NCBI RefSeq assembly: GCF_023898315.1 | Contig: NC_064614.1 | Location: 497,566,109 to 497,630,108, forward strand | From: Schistocerca nitens | Lineage: Eukaryota > Arthropoda > Insecta > Orthoptera > Acrididae | DNA length: 64,000 nucleotides | Direction of reading: 5' to 3' | Shown here: in pieces, positions 1-10,390 of the stretch | Layout: each line of letters begins with the position of its first letter | How positions within the stretch are numbered: position 1 is the first letter of the stretch | Notes under the pieces: generated by a model | The model's input: only the letters and a program-made list of their open reading frames with translations | What the model was told of the DNA's origin: nothing | Databases searched by the model: none | Made by a program: the position numbers and the translations under genes

Positions 1-523
1 CATGAATTGGCAGTTTATTGAACATTTTGAGTGGGTTAACTTTGTGGGAATTTCCTGTTCTCGCTAATCTGTGGCGCGGTATGTCTAAATTACCGTTCGC
101 CCGGGTGTTGTGTTCGTGTATTTCCTTTCTGGCAATAAATTCTGAAATATTATTTTTAATATAGAGTACAGACACATAGATGTATAAATTTATAACTGTA
201 AGTATTCTGAGTCTGGAGAAAAGAGGACGACAGTGCTCCCTATGACCTCTTTTACATATTATACGTATGACTTTTTTTTGTAATTTCAATACGTTTTTGA
301 TGTGAGGGGAGTGCCCCCATATAATAAGACCATATGAAATATGTGACTGGAATAGTCCAAAGTATGTCTTAATTCTTCTAGTATGGCTGCCGGAGTCACG
401 ACGATACCTTGACAACACAGACATTTATTGATTCCTTCGAGAAAGCGGAAGTATAACTCGGAAAGGAACGCAGCAATAGTACCTCTCCTGACGTATATGC
501 AAATACAGACATGTCATTCCATC
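1..523. other. Unassigned 5' flank
   Basis: AT-rich sequence with no convincing coding region, RNA gene or recognised repeat. Short open frames on the minus strand here overlap the edge of the neighbouring DNA transposon and look like chance frames. It lies about 1.6 kb upstream of the first coding exon of the WDR74 homologue, so distal regulatory sequence cannot be excluded, but I see nothing specific. Confidence 0.4.
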
Positions 524-526
524 TAA

Positions 527-1610
527 AGGTGCGTTTACACTGCGATTTGTATCGGCACATGTATGAGATACATGTATATGCGACTTTGCGACATGTATCG
601 CGACTTGTATGAGTTGACAAGTATCAACCTCATACATGTATGAGCGTGCGTTTACACTGGTTGATATGTATCACTGTGCGATAGCTTCCGACGACGATTT
701 GGAAGTTTTCACATTTTTATGTGCTGATACACTTGCTCTTTTGGAAGATGATAGGAAGAAAAGGCGGAGGAAGCGTAGATGGTGGCACAGAGAGTTTCTC
801 GCGAATTAACGCTAGAGGATGGCGCATATTTTAGAAATTATGTTAGGATGAGTATGGAGGATTTCCGCGGTTTGTTATCATTTGTGGCTCCTCTTGTGTC
901 CAAAACCAACACAAACTTTCGGGAAGCGATTCCACCAGAGGATCAGTTGGCAGTAACACTCCGTTTTTTAGCCACTGGGGATTCCTCGTAAAACGAAGAT
1001 TTCATGACAAAACATTTGCATTGTCGCGCGATTGCTAATGCCAACGTCTCACACACGATTGTCGGCATCCGTTGTCAACATTATCACGCGAGGCAGCCGG
1101 AATAACAGCAAAACATTGATATACGTGCCAGATGCATGAAAAAATTATATAATGTATTACATACTCTGATATATATAAAACTTTTACCTTCACTTCTTGC
1201 GATAAAACTTGCACAATGGCCTCGCAAACACGAAGAATAATGTTGCATATGGCACTTTTTGATATTCTATGCAGATACATTGACGTCGAAACGACAGTCG
1301 GCGCCTTCAAAACTCAAACAGCCGCCAAAGAGCCTGGTACTACGCATGCGCTAATCGTCGAAATAAGCGGCAGTCGACAAGACGACAGGAAATGATAGTA
1401 CTGCGCATGCGCGAGCTCTTCAAATGTCGCTCATACATGTCGCGTATATGGCCAAAAAGCGATATACAAAATGTATACGCGACATGTATGAGCTCGAGGG
1501 TCCGCATACAAGTTCCGTGAATTTTTGTATGAGGTGATGTATCGCGACATGTCAAATTGACATGTCGCTCATACATGTCGCGATACATGTATCCCAGTGT
1601 AAACGTACCT
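527..1610 (+). mobile_element. PIF/Harbinger-type DNA transposon, internally deleted
   Basis: The ends form terminal inverted repeats: AGGTGCGTTTACACTG at the left and its near-complement CAGTGTAAACGTACCT at the right (one mismatch). They are flanked by an identical 3-bp duplication TAA (524-526 and 1611-1613). A TWA target duplication is the PIF/Harbinger signature. Subterminal regions are full of short ATACATGT-type palindromic repeats on both sides. The left part still holds an N-terminal Harbinger transposase fragment (674-991), while the DDE nuclease core is absent, so the copy is non-autonomous. A second TIR-like GTGCGTTTACACTG occurs internally at 646-659, suggesting a nested or tandem end. 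Confidence 0.8.
674..991 (+). pseudogene. Harbinger transposase N-terminal remnant (HARBI1-like)
   Basis: Two overlapping frames carry the N-terminal part of a PIF/Harbinger transposase. The first (about 674-810) has an acidic stretch and a basic KKRRRKRRWW block. The second (779-991) continues with RNYVRMSMEDFRGLLSFV, REAIPPEDQLAVTLRFLATG, the conserved region that precedes the DDE nuclease domain in this family. A frameshift near 805 separates them, and a stop follows ATGDSS where active proteins continue into the catalytic domain. In the family, transposase works with a separate Myb-like protein to cut DNA; here no catalytic residues remain. The call rests on recalled family motifs. Confidence 0.75.
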
Positions 1611-2090
1611 TAATGACAACCACAACGTTACCTTTCGGTGCTAGGTTAAATCAGGAGAAATGAGGCATTGACGTTCTGTCTGCTGTGCACGTACCTCTTT
1701 TTGACGGCGACGCATTCCGTTCCGTTAACTCTGGAACGAGCTGGTTGAAAATAAAATCTAATGTCTGAGTTTGAAAAAGTAACGAAGAAACTAAATATTT
1801 TTTCCATGAAAATAACATAATGACGGGTTTCGGGCCATATACGTAAAGATGTCTCGCCTTTAGTCAAACTATGCAGCATATTGTGACGATTACTATTGTT
1901 CTGCACAACATCTATGCTCAGAAATTAGTTCAAGTAGAATAACTTCTTGTTATCTTTGCTCTTGCTTGTAAGGCAGAATGTAAATATTTTGAATTGAACA
2001 CGTGCTGTAGTGCGTGTTTATTGTTTGAAGTTGTGTTACAGTGCGTGTGTAACTGTGTATGTTACAGATGTAGTCGAGAGGTTGTCCACC
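1611..2090 (+). promoter_or_regulatory. Upstream region and presumed 5' UTR of WDR74 homologue
   Basis: This 480-bp interval separates the Harbinger element from the first coding exon. No clear TATA box is visible at a sensible distance from the ATG, which would fit a housekeeping ribosome-biogenesis gene. The start codon at 2091 is in a good context (ACC before ATG, A at -3). No upstream in-frame ATG was seen in the 81 bases before it. The transcription start is not determined. Confidence 0.4.
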
Positions 2091-2148
2091 ATGTCTTACA
2101 AGCGAGATTCGAATATATTTGCCGGTTGTCTTTTAGGAACTTTTAAAG
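2091..2148 (+). CDS. WDR74: WDR74 homologue, coding exon 1
   Basis: This exon encodes 19 codons plus one base, beginning MSYKRDSNIFAGCLLGTFK, and ends at a canonical donor (AAAG|GTAAGT). WDR74 proteins start the same way, with a short first beta-propeller strand reading roughly 'vGtelGifKG'. Splicing to 15490 completes the glycine codon (G|GA) and gives ...GTFKGLQFHGDE..., an in-frame join. WDR74 (yeast Nsa1) is a nucleolar WD40 protein of late pre-60S ribosome assembly; in mammals it works with the AAA-ATPase NVL and the exosome helicase MTR4. The exon is short and 13 kb from exon 2, so it depends on the frame, donor and motif match. Further non-coding 5' exons are possible. Confidence 0.75.
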
Positions 2149-3071
2149 GTAAGTCTACCGTTTGCTTAAAAATCATGCAGCATTTTCAACAGCCACTAAA
2201 CGCCGGTGACTGCGGCTTAGAAATTGTTTTTCCGATAAATGTATTTTATAAAATAGTGAAAACTAACTTCCTTTCCTGTTCCATGTGGTTGATCTTTCAT
2301 GACATTAGTTGAGTGACAACAGGTTGTGAAGATTCTCCCCTCATTAACTGTATGTGGACCTTTTTTCCCCACATAAACACCATGTATACCCCTCCTGCTG
2401 GCGATTTCATGCGACACGGACACACGTGTAATAGTGAGAAATAAGACCAATTAAATTCAGTGACTCATAATATGGCGAATTCGGAACCACAAATCCAATG
2501 ATCTAATGATGTTTTTGTGTTGAATAAAAGGATGTTTCCGTTCTAGCCTAATTGTCTAAATCTATGACCTGTTACAACATCTTACTGACAACGTTTTTTA
2601 CCATTACTGATTTATATATGCCACGTGGTCTGCCACACTATGTTAATGAAATTACAGCAAAATCTCGTATATACATAATCTATTTCTATAGAGAGTCCTT
2701 TTCAACCAGGCCCCTTTGTCAACCAGTCCTTATACAGTTTACCCGAGTATAGCCCTCCAAACTTAGCAATGTAAATTTCGGTTGTTACGTATGTTCATTG
2801 TTCACTACTTATGTTCATTGTTTTGCAGATGTAATCTGTATTGGCTATTTCTGCCTGTTATCGCCATTTTAACTCGATCCACATGCCTCCCCTCCCAGAG
2901 TTACTTTGATGTTCCATGGATCATTTGTGCAATTAAATGTGATGGTGTGGAATGAGTCAGTTTACATTCAACTTACACTTTCGTATCTAAATATGGCTAC
3001 AAGCTGGTTATTTACTAGTATTTTGTGTTAATACATACTTGAATTGTAACCTTATTTGCACTACAGACAAC
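2149..3071 (+). other. Intron 1, 5' part; includes a LINE 3'-tail remnant
   Basis: Mostly AT-rich unassigned intron sequence. Around 2911-2975 a stretch GTTCCATGGATCAT...GTGTGGAATGAGTC matches the 3' terminus of the CR1-like LINE at 39066-39120 (GTTCCATGGATCAT...GTGGAACGAGTC), in the same orientation. This looks like a short 5'-truncated tail of that family. Nothing else is recognisable. Confidence 0.45.
2911..2975 (-). repeat. Short 3'-end fragment of CR1-like LINE family
   Basis: The segment shares GTTCCATGGATCAT and the following TGTGGAAtGAGTC block with the 3' end of the LINE at 39066-43052, indicating a severely 5'-truncated insertion or relic. No coding sequence is included. The boundaries are approximate because only two blocks align by eye. 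Confidence 0.45.
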
Positions 3072-3081
3072 TGTTGGATTC

Positions 3082-3376
3082 AGAATGAGATTTTCACTAT
3101 GCATCGGAGTGTGCGCTTATATGAAACTTCCTGGCAGATGAAAACTGTGTGCCGGACCGAGAATCGAACTCGTGACCTTTGACTTTCGCGGGCAAGTGCT
3201 CTACCAACTGAGCTACTGGAAAGTAGGAGACGAGATACTGGCAGATGTAAAGCTGGGAGGACGGGGCGTGAGTCATGCTTGGGTAGCTCAGTTGGTAGAG
3301 CACTTGCCCGCGAAAGGCAAAGGTCCCGAGTTTGAGTCTCGGTCCAGCACACAGTTTTAATCTGCCAGGAAGTTTC
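3082..3376. repeat. Short interspersed element with two inverted tRNA-like units
   Basis: A 295-bp insertion flanked by a perfect 13-bp duplication AACTGTTGGATTC (3069-3081 and 3377-3389). It has a tRNA-like unit on each strand. The + strand unit (about 3281-3352) has an A box TAGCTCAGTTGG and a B-box-like GAGTTTGAGTCTC. The minus strand unit (about 3150-3225, read in reverse) has TAGCTCAGTTGG and a B box GAGTTCGATTCTC. Both ends carry CTTCCTGGCAGAT or its complement. The 13-bp duplication implies LINE-type retroposition. It duplicated the first 10 bp of the copia LTR, so it landed after the copia element. Neither unit folds into a canonical functional tRNA by eye (position 33 is not U). Confidence 0.8.
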
Positions 3377-3379
3377 AAC

Positions 3380-3622
3380 TGTTGGATTCTTTGTTTAGTG
3401 CAATGAAATGATGTTGAAAATTTGGAAAATTGTTTAGGGACAAGGTAAAACTTATATTTAATTAACACATGAACTCATTTTACATACACGCTATGCACAC
3501 AGTATCATTGCCAATCAACAACCATAGAATATCATTTCACAGAGGTCTAATACTCTCAACACCAAATGTCCTATGCACAGCTATACACACTAGAAAAATA
3601 CTTTGTTCACATTTCTCCAACA
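3380..3622 (-). repeat. copia 3' LTR
   Basis: Left LTR of the minus-strand copia element. It begins TGTTGGATTCTTTGTTTAG and ends TCTCCAACA in + orientation (so TGTTGGA... in element sense, typical of copia LTRs). It aligns along its length with 8189-8409 apart from several indels. Its first 10 bp are repeated at 3072-3081 because of the twin-tRNA insertion. The two LTRs differ clearly, indicating an old insertion. Confidence 0.82.
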
Positions 3623-3739
3623 CTGTCGCTTGAACAAATGTTTGTTAGATAGGGAACACTACACATCACAGATTAGACCATAATGGTTCACAATCTTCTG
3701 AAACTTATCTTTATTTAGAGGCCTGTTCAGGAGATCTGA

Positions 3740-4130
3740 TAACATTTCTTCTGTGCACAGATAATTGATGGTTTATTTTCCTGCTCCAGATGATCTCTGG
3801 TAAAGTGTCGGTTTATGTTAATATGGCAGGTTCTCACACTGGTGACATTATTGTTGGCAAGCTTAACAGCTCCCACATTATCACAAAATATCACAGTTGG
3901 TTTTATATATGTAAGAGATTTATTTCACCCATCAGTATTCTGATCCACAGAGCTTCTTGGCTAGTGGACAATAAAGCCATATATTCAGCTTCCACAATGC
4001 TCAAAGCAGCTTTTCTCTGTCTCTTGCATTACCAGAATATCAAGCCTCACATTAGTTTAAAGCAGTTTCCAGTGATAGTGTCTGCTTTCCAGGTTACTTC
4101 TCCAGTCTGCGTCACTGTACCCTTCTAAAT
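3740..4130 (-). pseudogene. copia RNase H domain remnant
   Basis: Read on the minus strand with frameshifts, the sequence gives VEAEYMALLSTSQEALWIR, the copia RNase H hallmark. A later stretch reads VIFCDNVGAVKLANNN, matching the 'IyCDNqSAi.LA.N' motif before the C terminus of Pol. It lies just inside the 3' LTR as expected. Stops and a frameshift break it, and the CR1-like fragment at 4131 separates it from the RT domain. In an active element this domain would degrade the RNA strand during reverse transcription. Confidence 0.75.
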
Positions 4131-4849
4131 TTGTGTGTGGTAATTGAATCTCAATGTAGACAAGTGTAATGTGCTGCGAATACATAGAAAGAAAGATCCT
4201 TTATATCATTTAGCTACAATATAGCAGGTCAGCAACTGGAAGCAGTTCATTCCATAAATTATCTGGGGGTAGGCATTAGGAGTGGTTTAAAATGGAATGA
4301 CCATATAAAATTAATCTTCAGTAAAGCGGATGCCAGACTGAGATTCATTGGAAGAATCCTAAGGAAATGCAGTCCGAAAATAAAGGAAGTAGGTTACAGT
4401 TAACTTGTTCGCCCACTGCTTGTATACTGCTCACTGGTGTGGGATTTGTGCCAGATAGGGTTAATAGAAGAGATAGGGAAGATCCAATTGAGAGCAGCGC
4501 GCTTCATTACAGGTTCATGTAGTAATCGCGAGAGATGATAGATAAACTCCAGTAGAAGACTCTGCAAGAGAGACGCTCAGTAGTTCGGTACGGGCTTTTG
4601 TTAAAGTTACGAGAACATACCTTCACCGAGGAGTCAAGCAGTATATTGCTCCCTCCTACGTATAACTCACGAAGAGACTATGAGGATAAAATCAGAGAGA
4701 TTAGAGCCCACACAGCGGCATACCATCAATCGTTCTTTCCACGAACAATACGAGACTGGAATAGACGGGAGAATTGATAGGGGTACTCAAGGTACCCTCC
4801 GCCACACACCGTCAGGTGGCTTGTGGAGTATGGATGCAGATATAGATTG
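4131..4849 (+). mobile_element. 5'-truncated CR1-like LINE fragment
   Basis: Decayed 3' part of a LINE related to the element at 43935-48024. A frame near the left edge encodes NxxKCNVLRIHRKK, corresponding to the NNEKCEVIHMSSKR region after the RT core. It continues through the 'RLRFIGRxLRxC' and 'RPLLxYCxxVWDP' equivalents, and a 3' part reads EIRAHTAAYHQSFFPR-like. It ends in GGATGCAGATATAGATT, like the GTAGATGTAGATGTAGA tail of the intact relative. It is inserted inside the copia element and contains many stops. Confidence 0.65.
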
Positions 4850-5000
4850 GGAAGGAAGTCAGATGTGCCCTTTCAAAGGAACCATTTGCCTTAAGCAATT
4901 TAGACAAATCATGGAAAGCCTGAATCAGGATGGCTGGATGCGGGTTTGAACCGTCATCTTTGCGAATGCGAGTTGATTGTGCTAACCACTGTTGTACCTA
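4850..5000 (-). repeat. tRNA-derived SINE fragment (GAGGTGGCACAGTGG family)
   Basis: Reverse-oriented partial copy of the SINE at 18803-19028. It contains GCCCTTTCAAAGGAACCAT, a CCTGAATCAGGATGGCTGGA block and a degenerate B-box region (GCGGGTTTGAACCGTC). The orientation is opposite to the copy at 18.8 kb. It abuts the LINE fragment, and its boundaries are approximate. Confidence 0.65.
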
Positions 5001-5990
5001 ACTCGGTCAGTTTTCTTGTATACAGAGATTGATCAATCCATAATTCTTCCATGTTGGTACTTCTTAGAATCTTGATGCCTAAGTATTGTCTAATTTCATC
5101 TAAGTCATGCATATTAAATTCTGACTGTAACTGTTTTTTAAGGGTCCATTTTATTTTCACTGTTGGCCACAATAAAAAAAAAAAAGAAACATCTGCCCAT
5201 ATGGCCATGCTTGTAATATCTTCCTTGCATCTTTTATAATTTATACTTTGATCTGATTATGACTGTGGCAGGCCCAGTTTTACCAAAGTTTTATAGAAAC
5301 ATTTATTCCAGCAGTGGCCACTCTGCTTTAATCTGTACATGCCGTTTTCAAACACCAAACTTCCCTTTTCCCTTGTTAAGGTCTTTTAACTTCATCAGGT
5401 GGGATCACATGTATTTCCTCTTCCAGCTTTCCATTCAGATGGGCTGTTTACACATCCATTTGATGAATTAATAGATCTTCTCTTACTGCAAGAGCTAAAA
5501 CGTTTGTTAATGGTGAATATTTCACTACTGTGAGAAAGTCTCATGATAATCTATTCCTTCTCTCTGATAATATCTTGTAACTACCAATCTGCCCTCGAAT
5601 TTTTGTGTTGCACTCTCAGGATTTTTAATATTCAGTTCCCATCCTGTTCTTAGTGGCTTTTTATCTTCAGGCATGTCAACCTATTCATATGTATCATTAT
5701 CCAAAAATGACTGTAATTCCTTTTCCATTGCCTCTTTCCAACTTTGAGCATTGGCACTTGCCTGAAAGTTTCGGCAGCATACGTTTCATACTCTGGATAT
5801 CATTTTGGTCTTATTATGTGTGGGAAACACCTTAAACTGACTTCTACTATTGAATCTTCATCCTCAGTTTCACTCTCTGGTAGCATATCAGTTTGCTCTT
5901 CATCCTTATCTTCCTCTGTTTCAGTTTTCATCTCTTTTTAAGCATTATCACACCTTGTATTTGGTTGAATTTCTGTATTATTTTGACTGT
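5001..5990 (-). pseudogene. copia reverse transcriptase remnant
   Basis: Minus-strand frames give QMDVxTAHLNGKLEEEIHV and PPDE (about 5380-5470), the canonical copia RT entry motif. Nearer 5000-5208 there is FNMHDLDEIRQYLGIKILRS, the motif that follows the palm. The catalytic YVDD position reads IWADV, so the metal-binding aspartate pair is lost. Several stops and frameshifts occur between. The N-terminal part (5500-5990) is only loosely recognisable. The protein cannot be active. Confidence 0.75.
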
Positions 5991-6863
5991 TTTCCTTTAT
6001 TTAATGTTTAGAATCCTCTAAAAGTACTACATCTCTACTGCTTATTATCTTCGTATTCACAGGATTATGAAATCTGTATCCTTTGGAATTCTCACAGTAT
6101 CCAACAAAAATATCGTTCTGCGATTTTGCACCCCGTTTACCTCTTAATGGTTTTGTAATTTGAATCTTGGCTTCACATCGAAAGATTTTCAAGTGCCTTA
6201 GGTCCAATTTTTTCCAACTCCATACTTCATAAGGTGTCTGGTTTCTCACAGCTTTGGTAGATGATCTGTTAATTAAGTACTCTGCTGTTGATATGCCTCT
6301 GCCGAGAAACACATAGGTAGCTCAACATCACTTAGCATAATTCTTACCTTTTCGGCAATAGTTCTATTTGCACATTCTGCAATTCCATTCTGAGAGGGAC
6401 TGTAGCGAATGGTAGTCTCATACCTGATACAAATATCATTCAACTGTACCTTAAACTATCTGTTTATATATTCTGATCCATTGTCTGATTTAATAATTTT
6501 AATTTTTCCTTCCCATCTTTCTCTTGACCATTTTGCAATAAACAGCAGATACATCACTCACTTGATCCTTAGTGGTTACAAAGTAAACATGAATGTATCT
6601 AGAACAGTCGTCTGTGAATGTCAGGAAATAGTATTACCTCCTAAGGATTTATTCTCCGTATGTCCACAGAGATCTGTATGAATGAGTTGCAAGACTTGAG
6701 TAGATCTGATTTGACTTGATTTAAATGGCAGTCTACCCTGCTTCCCTTGCAAACATGCCTCACATTCTATGTTATTCTTTCCACAGTTTGGCATTTCAGT
6801 TGCCATATTCTCCAATAATGCCATACTTTGTCTATTAAGATGTCCAAATCTCCTATGCCACAA
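5991..6863 (-). pseudogene. copia integrase remnant
   Basis: The GAG-pre-integrase zinc region reads WHRRFGHLN...CEACLQGKQ (6621-6863), an HHCC-type site. It is followed by the core: IHTDLCG (first D), KSDNGSEY (second D, about 6480), and YSPSQNGIAECANRT (catalytic E). The C-terminal side (6001-6312) has LINRSSTKAVRNQTPYEVW and FVGYCENSKGYRF, typical of copia. All three catalytic residues can still be read, but the frame is broken between 6312 and 6620. In an active element it would insert the cDNA into the genome. Confidence 0.82.
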
Positions 6864-6869
6864 GAAACA

Positions 6870-7265
6870 TTATACAGCATAAACAGGGTGATTTCCAGTT
6901 TCAGCAATATCTTGAACTGTATTTAATGTGTAAGTACAGTTTACATTAGTTGCAGTAGCTACAATGTCGTCACATGAGTCAATTATTTTGGCGCCTGCTA
7001 TATCGAAGATAACCTTGTTACCCTTCTTTACTATTTCGCTTACTGACACCAAATTAGTTGCAATATTCTTCACATAATGTACATCATGAGCAGTAACAAT
7101 TTGTTTTTCCCCATTCAGTAAGCAAATTAAAATCAGCTTTTCCTGCGAGTTCACACTTTAACTTAGACCCCTCAACTGTGGAAATTCTAATGTCAATCCT
7201 TGAATTGTACCATACAAAACTGGTGGAGTTTTAATGATATGCACAGATGCTCCTGAATTTAGAAA
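6870..7265 (-). pseudogene. copia protease region
   Basis: Minus-strand frame with NSGASVHI near 7240-7262 in place of the aspartic protease motif DSGASxH (catalytic D replaced by N). It is followed by a long frame (6870-7154) with AHDVHYVKNIATNLVSVSEI and KKGNKVIF, typical of the copia protease-to-integrase linker ('dvlyVPdl..NLlSv'). A stop at the gag-protease junction and the D-to-N change imply no activity. Confidence 0.72.
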
Positions 7266-8073
7266 TCATTCTGCATGATTGTCGCTTGCTTCACTGAAAG
7301 AATAAAAAGCAGAAAGTGCCTTACTTGTATGGGTAGTTTTCCTCTCAGGACTGTTAGAATTAAAGTGCTTCTTTTCATTAATACTCAACCTTTTGTTACA
7401 CTGTGAAGAAAAATTTCCAATCTTCTGCCATCTGAAACATTGTATTGGTTTCTTCTTCTTGTATTTAGAGTGTAATGTTGACACTGTTTCTATCTTTGGA
7501 TCATAAGAAACTGGCTCATTTTTCACATCTGTTGAATCTTTACCTTCACACTGTCTGCTGTAATGGGTATTCCTGAACTTTCCAAACCCATAATCATTGG
7601 TGAATATTTATCTGGTAGTCCAGCTAGCAATAAAGTGCCAAATCATTCTTTGCGGTTTCACAACCAGTGTTCCTCAGATGATGTGAGATTGAAATTATTT
7701 TATTTACATATTCATCCTCATTTTTGTACTTGTTTAATCTTGTAGTTATCAGCTCACAAAGTAATCCTACTTTACTGGTTAAACTTCCATCTTCAAATGC
7801 ATTTTTCAGTTTGTCCCAGTCCTCCTTTGCTGACATAGCCTTTTCTATGTGATCATAATTTACTGGCTCAATCAAAAGGATTAGTTTTGATTTCGCATTC
7901 CATTCCTTAGCAGAAAAACTTGATTTCATAGGTTTCAGTGTACCAATTACGACATCCCAAAGGTCATCCAATTGCAAATACGCCTCAACAGCAAATTTCC
8001 AAGTTGCATAATTCTCACGATCTATGAGCCACTCTATTTGCGGTGTTTGTGTTGTACTCATATTAACAGTCAC
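7266..8073 (-). pseudogene. copia gag remnant
   Basis: The frame at 7624-8073 begins MTVNMSTTQTPQIEWLIDRE and carries the UBN2/gag features NYATWKFAVEAYL, AKEDWDKLKNAFED and LLCELITTRLNKYKNEDEY. These are typical of copia capsid proteins. A second frame (7266-7526) holds a degenerate zinc knuckle, CFRWQKIGNFSSQC, preceded by KKKK. A frameshift or stop near 7600 separates capsid from knuckle. The start is chosen as the first Met downstream of the 5' LTR and PBS. Confidence 0.8.
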
Positions 8074-8173
8074 TTTTATTCACTGTGCAGTCAATGGAAC
8101 TTTATATGAACTTCTGCACACTTTAGTGCAAAAACATGTCACCGTGAAATTTGTTAACTCACTTTAATTCAGA

Positions 8174-8187
8174 GCTGGGCCCATAAC
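8174..8187 (-). promoter_or_regulatory. copia primer-binding site (initiator tRNA-Met internal fragment)
   Basis: Directly inside the 5' LTR the minus strand reads GTTATGGGCCCAGC. It is complementary to the anticodon stem-loop segment GCUGGGCCCAUAAC of metazoan initiator tRNA-Met. Copia uses a 5' half-molecule of this tRNA rather than its 3' end as primer, so sequence and position agree with a copia-type PBS. Only one base separates it from the LTR edge. Confidence 0.8.
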
Positions 8188-8188
8188 A

Positions 8189-8409
8189 TGTTAGATTCTT
8201 TGTTTAGTGCAGCAAAGTGACGTGGAAAAAATGTTTAGGAACAAAATAACACTTATGTTTTATTAACACATGAACACATTTTACATATAGGCTATGCATA
8301 TGATCTCGTTGCCAGTCAGCAACCATATAACATCATTGCACTGAGCACAAAGTGTCTTATGCTCAACTATACACACTGGAAAAAATAGTTTGTTCACATT
8401 TCTCCAAGA
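8189..8409 (-). repeat. copia 5' LTR
   Basis: Right LTR of the minus-strand copia element. It starts TGTTAGATTCTTTGTTTAG in + orientation and aligns with 3380-3622 to its end (TCTCCAAGA against TCTCCAACA). The terminal CA is mutated to GA. Promoter and polyadenylation signals of the element should lie here, but none is certain. Confidence 0.82.
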
Positions 8410-10390
8410 ATAACTAATATTGAGTGTCGGCTGTTGATGACTGATGTGTAATTGCAGTTGGTTGAAAGCTACAGTTAACATGAAGTGTCACTGCTTGTTA
8501 TAACTTTTCAAACTTTGGAATGTTGTTTATTAATACATATAGTGTACTATTCAAGTTACTTTGATGATACACTTTGTCCACAGTTTAAACAACACTCCTT
8601 CATTCTGACTTACATGCATTGTTTAATAATAAGCAAGTGGTTTTATGTATGGTAGCATGATTCCAATAAATACATTAGGTTTATAAAACAAATCATACTT
8701 GAGTTTATTGATCAGTGATATATATATGCTTAACGTTGATGTAATTTTGACAGATGATTTACAGGAATAAGGTAACATAGTGAAAACATTAAATAAGGGA
8801 TTTTAGTGCCCTGGGGATGTTTGCCAGCCTGTTGTCCCAAGAAGTAAAGTTCATACGGCATGTGACATCATACATGACAAACAGGAAGAGACTTTGTAAT
8901 TAATGTCACACAAGTAGGAATTGTGGAATTTTGAGTTGTGGCAAATGAAAAATATGACACACCTCTTGTCACATATGAACCAAAGCCAAAAATCTGTTAA
9001 CCCCACTATAACAGGATGGCAGTAGGTCGGTCTGGCTTCATTGATTACATGTCATTGGGCTATTGACTGGTTCTGGTGTTTGCAGTCTTATGACACTGGA
9101 GCCGACCACACAGCTCAGTGCTGTCTTGCTGTGACCTCAGTGCAGTTATGGGCTCTGACTTCTGCTTCAAGGTCTCCTAAATTTTTTTCCCTGTTACAAT
9201 CTCCTCTCTCCTGTGGAAAAAAAATTCACCCCTGAATTTTACTGACATAAAAACACTAGTTTATTTAAATTCATATTTGCTCCTGCAATCATGGTATCAC
9301 ACTGTACATCATTTGACAGACTTCACTAGCAGTTATCTGCATTTTCTCACATTCACTGAGTCCATATGTCCTCATTTGCACACTTTTTACTTTCAGTCCT
9401 GATAGCAGCAGTGTTATTTCACAGCATGGACTAGGAATAGCATCCTGTCAGCTAGTCGACCTTATATTTTCCCCACGAAGATTCACATCTCCCATATTCT
9501 CAGTTACTTTCATAATGTTCCTCTAACTAAATCAAATATAATTCTCCAATACTACACTAAGATGTTCCCCACATGTATACAAACAATATGACATGCTATC
9601 CAGCACTAACATTAAAATAAAAGGCATCCCTTGACCTCACAATTCTCTTTTCATTAATCTATATGCATACTACCTGGTTACTTTAACACCATGATCTAGC
9701 GAATAATGAAATATATCAACAAGTTTACACTAGTATCCTAGAACTAAACAGCTTATCATAATACATTAAAAAGGAGAATACATGTGCTGTGGGCTACATT
9801 TTACCTTAACTGAGGGGGAACAGGACTGACCTATGGACAACAGTAAGAGATCTATGGTAACCTAGCTTTGGTCACAATTCCAAGACATCATGATTTGGGA
9901 ATCTGTCTGAACTTTCTTCCACTTTTCACCCTTTATTGATTCCTTAATTAATTCCTTTTGCTCTGAGAGATTTATCCAGTGGCCCTGCTTCAAGAGCTCA
10001 CTGATACCACTGACCCAGCCCTAGGAGCTGCAGCAGTTTCACCTGTGCTGTGCAAAAACCCCAACATTTTCCCAGCCACAGGCACTGTATCAGACGCACC
10101 TGTGCTGTATGTAATTCTTCCCCGATCAAAGGCTCTATAACAGCCCCACATGTGTCATACACTAAAAAATCTCCTTAATTTCTTTACTGTCACCTCTCTT
10201 CCAACTTCTGATAGATTTTCGCACTATGTCATTCCTTTATCTCTGTCAGCTATTGCTTGTGGATCTACCACTATTATGAGCATTGCTTCTTGAGGCACCT
10301 GCAGTGATTTAATTGACGACATTACAGCTTACGATGCATCTTGCATCCGTGTGATACTTTAGCACTTTGGCTGTTTTCAAACAATGCCGC
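8410..10390 (+). other. Unassigned intron 1 sequence
   Basis: Nearly 2 kb of AT-rich DNA with no recognised domain, long TIR or LTR. Short open frames are below 70 codons and show no protein-like motif. Some of it may be ancient decayed repeat, but I cannot name a family. Confidence 0.4.

Larger units (their letters stand above)
3072..8409 (-). mobile_element. Ty1/copia LTR retrotransposon (degenerate, with nested insertions)
   Basis: Minus-strand element bounded by two alignable LTRs (3380-3622 and 8189-8409), with the copia domain order reading leftwards from 8073: gag, zinc knuckle, protease, integrase, reverse transcriptase, RNase H. A primer-binding site adjoins the 5' LTR (8174-8187). 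The outer flanks give a candidate 5-bp duplication, ACAAC (3067-3071) and ATAAC (8410-8414), one mismatch. A twin-tRNA short element sits in the left LTR tip (3082-3376). A CR1-like fragment (4131-4849) and a SINE fragment (4850-5000) interrupt the RT/RNase H region. Many stops and frameshifts make it inactive. Confidence 0.88.

Noticed and set aside
3281-3352. Candidate functional tRNA gene
   Set aside because: A and B boxes are present, but the anticodon loop is non-canonical and the unit lies in a retroposon with a 13-bp TSD and an inverted partner.
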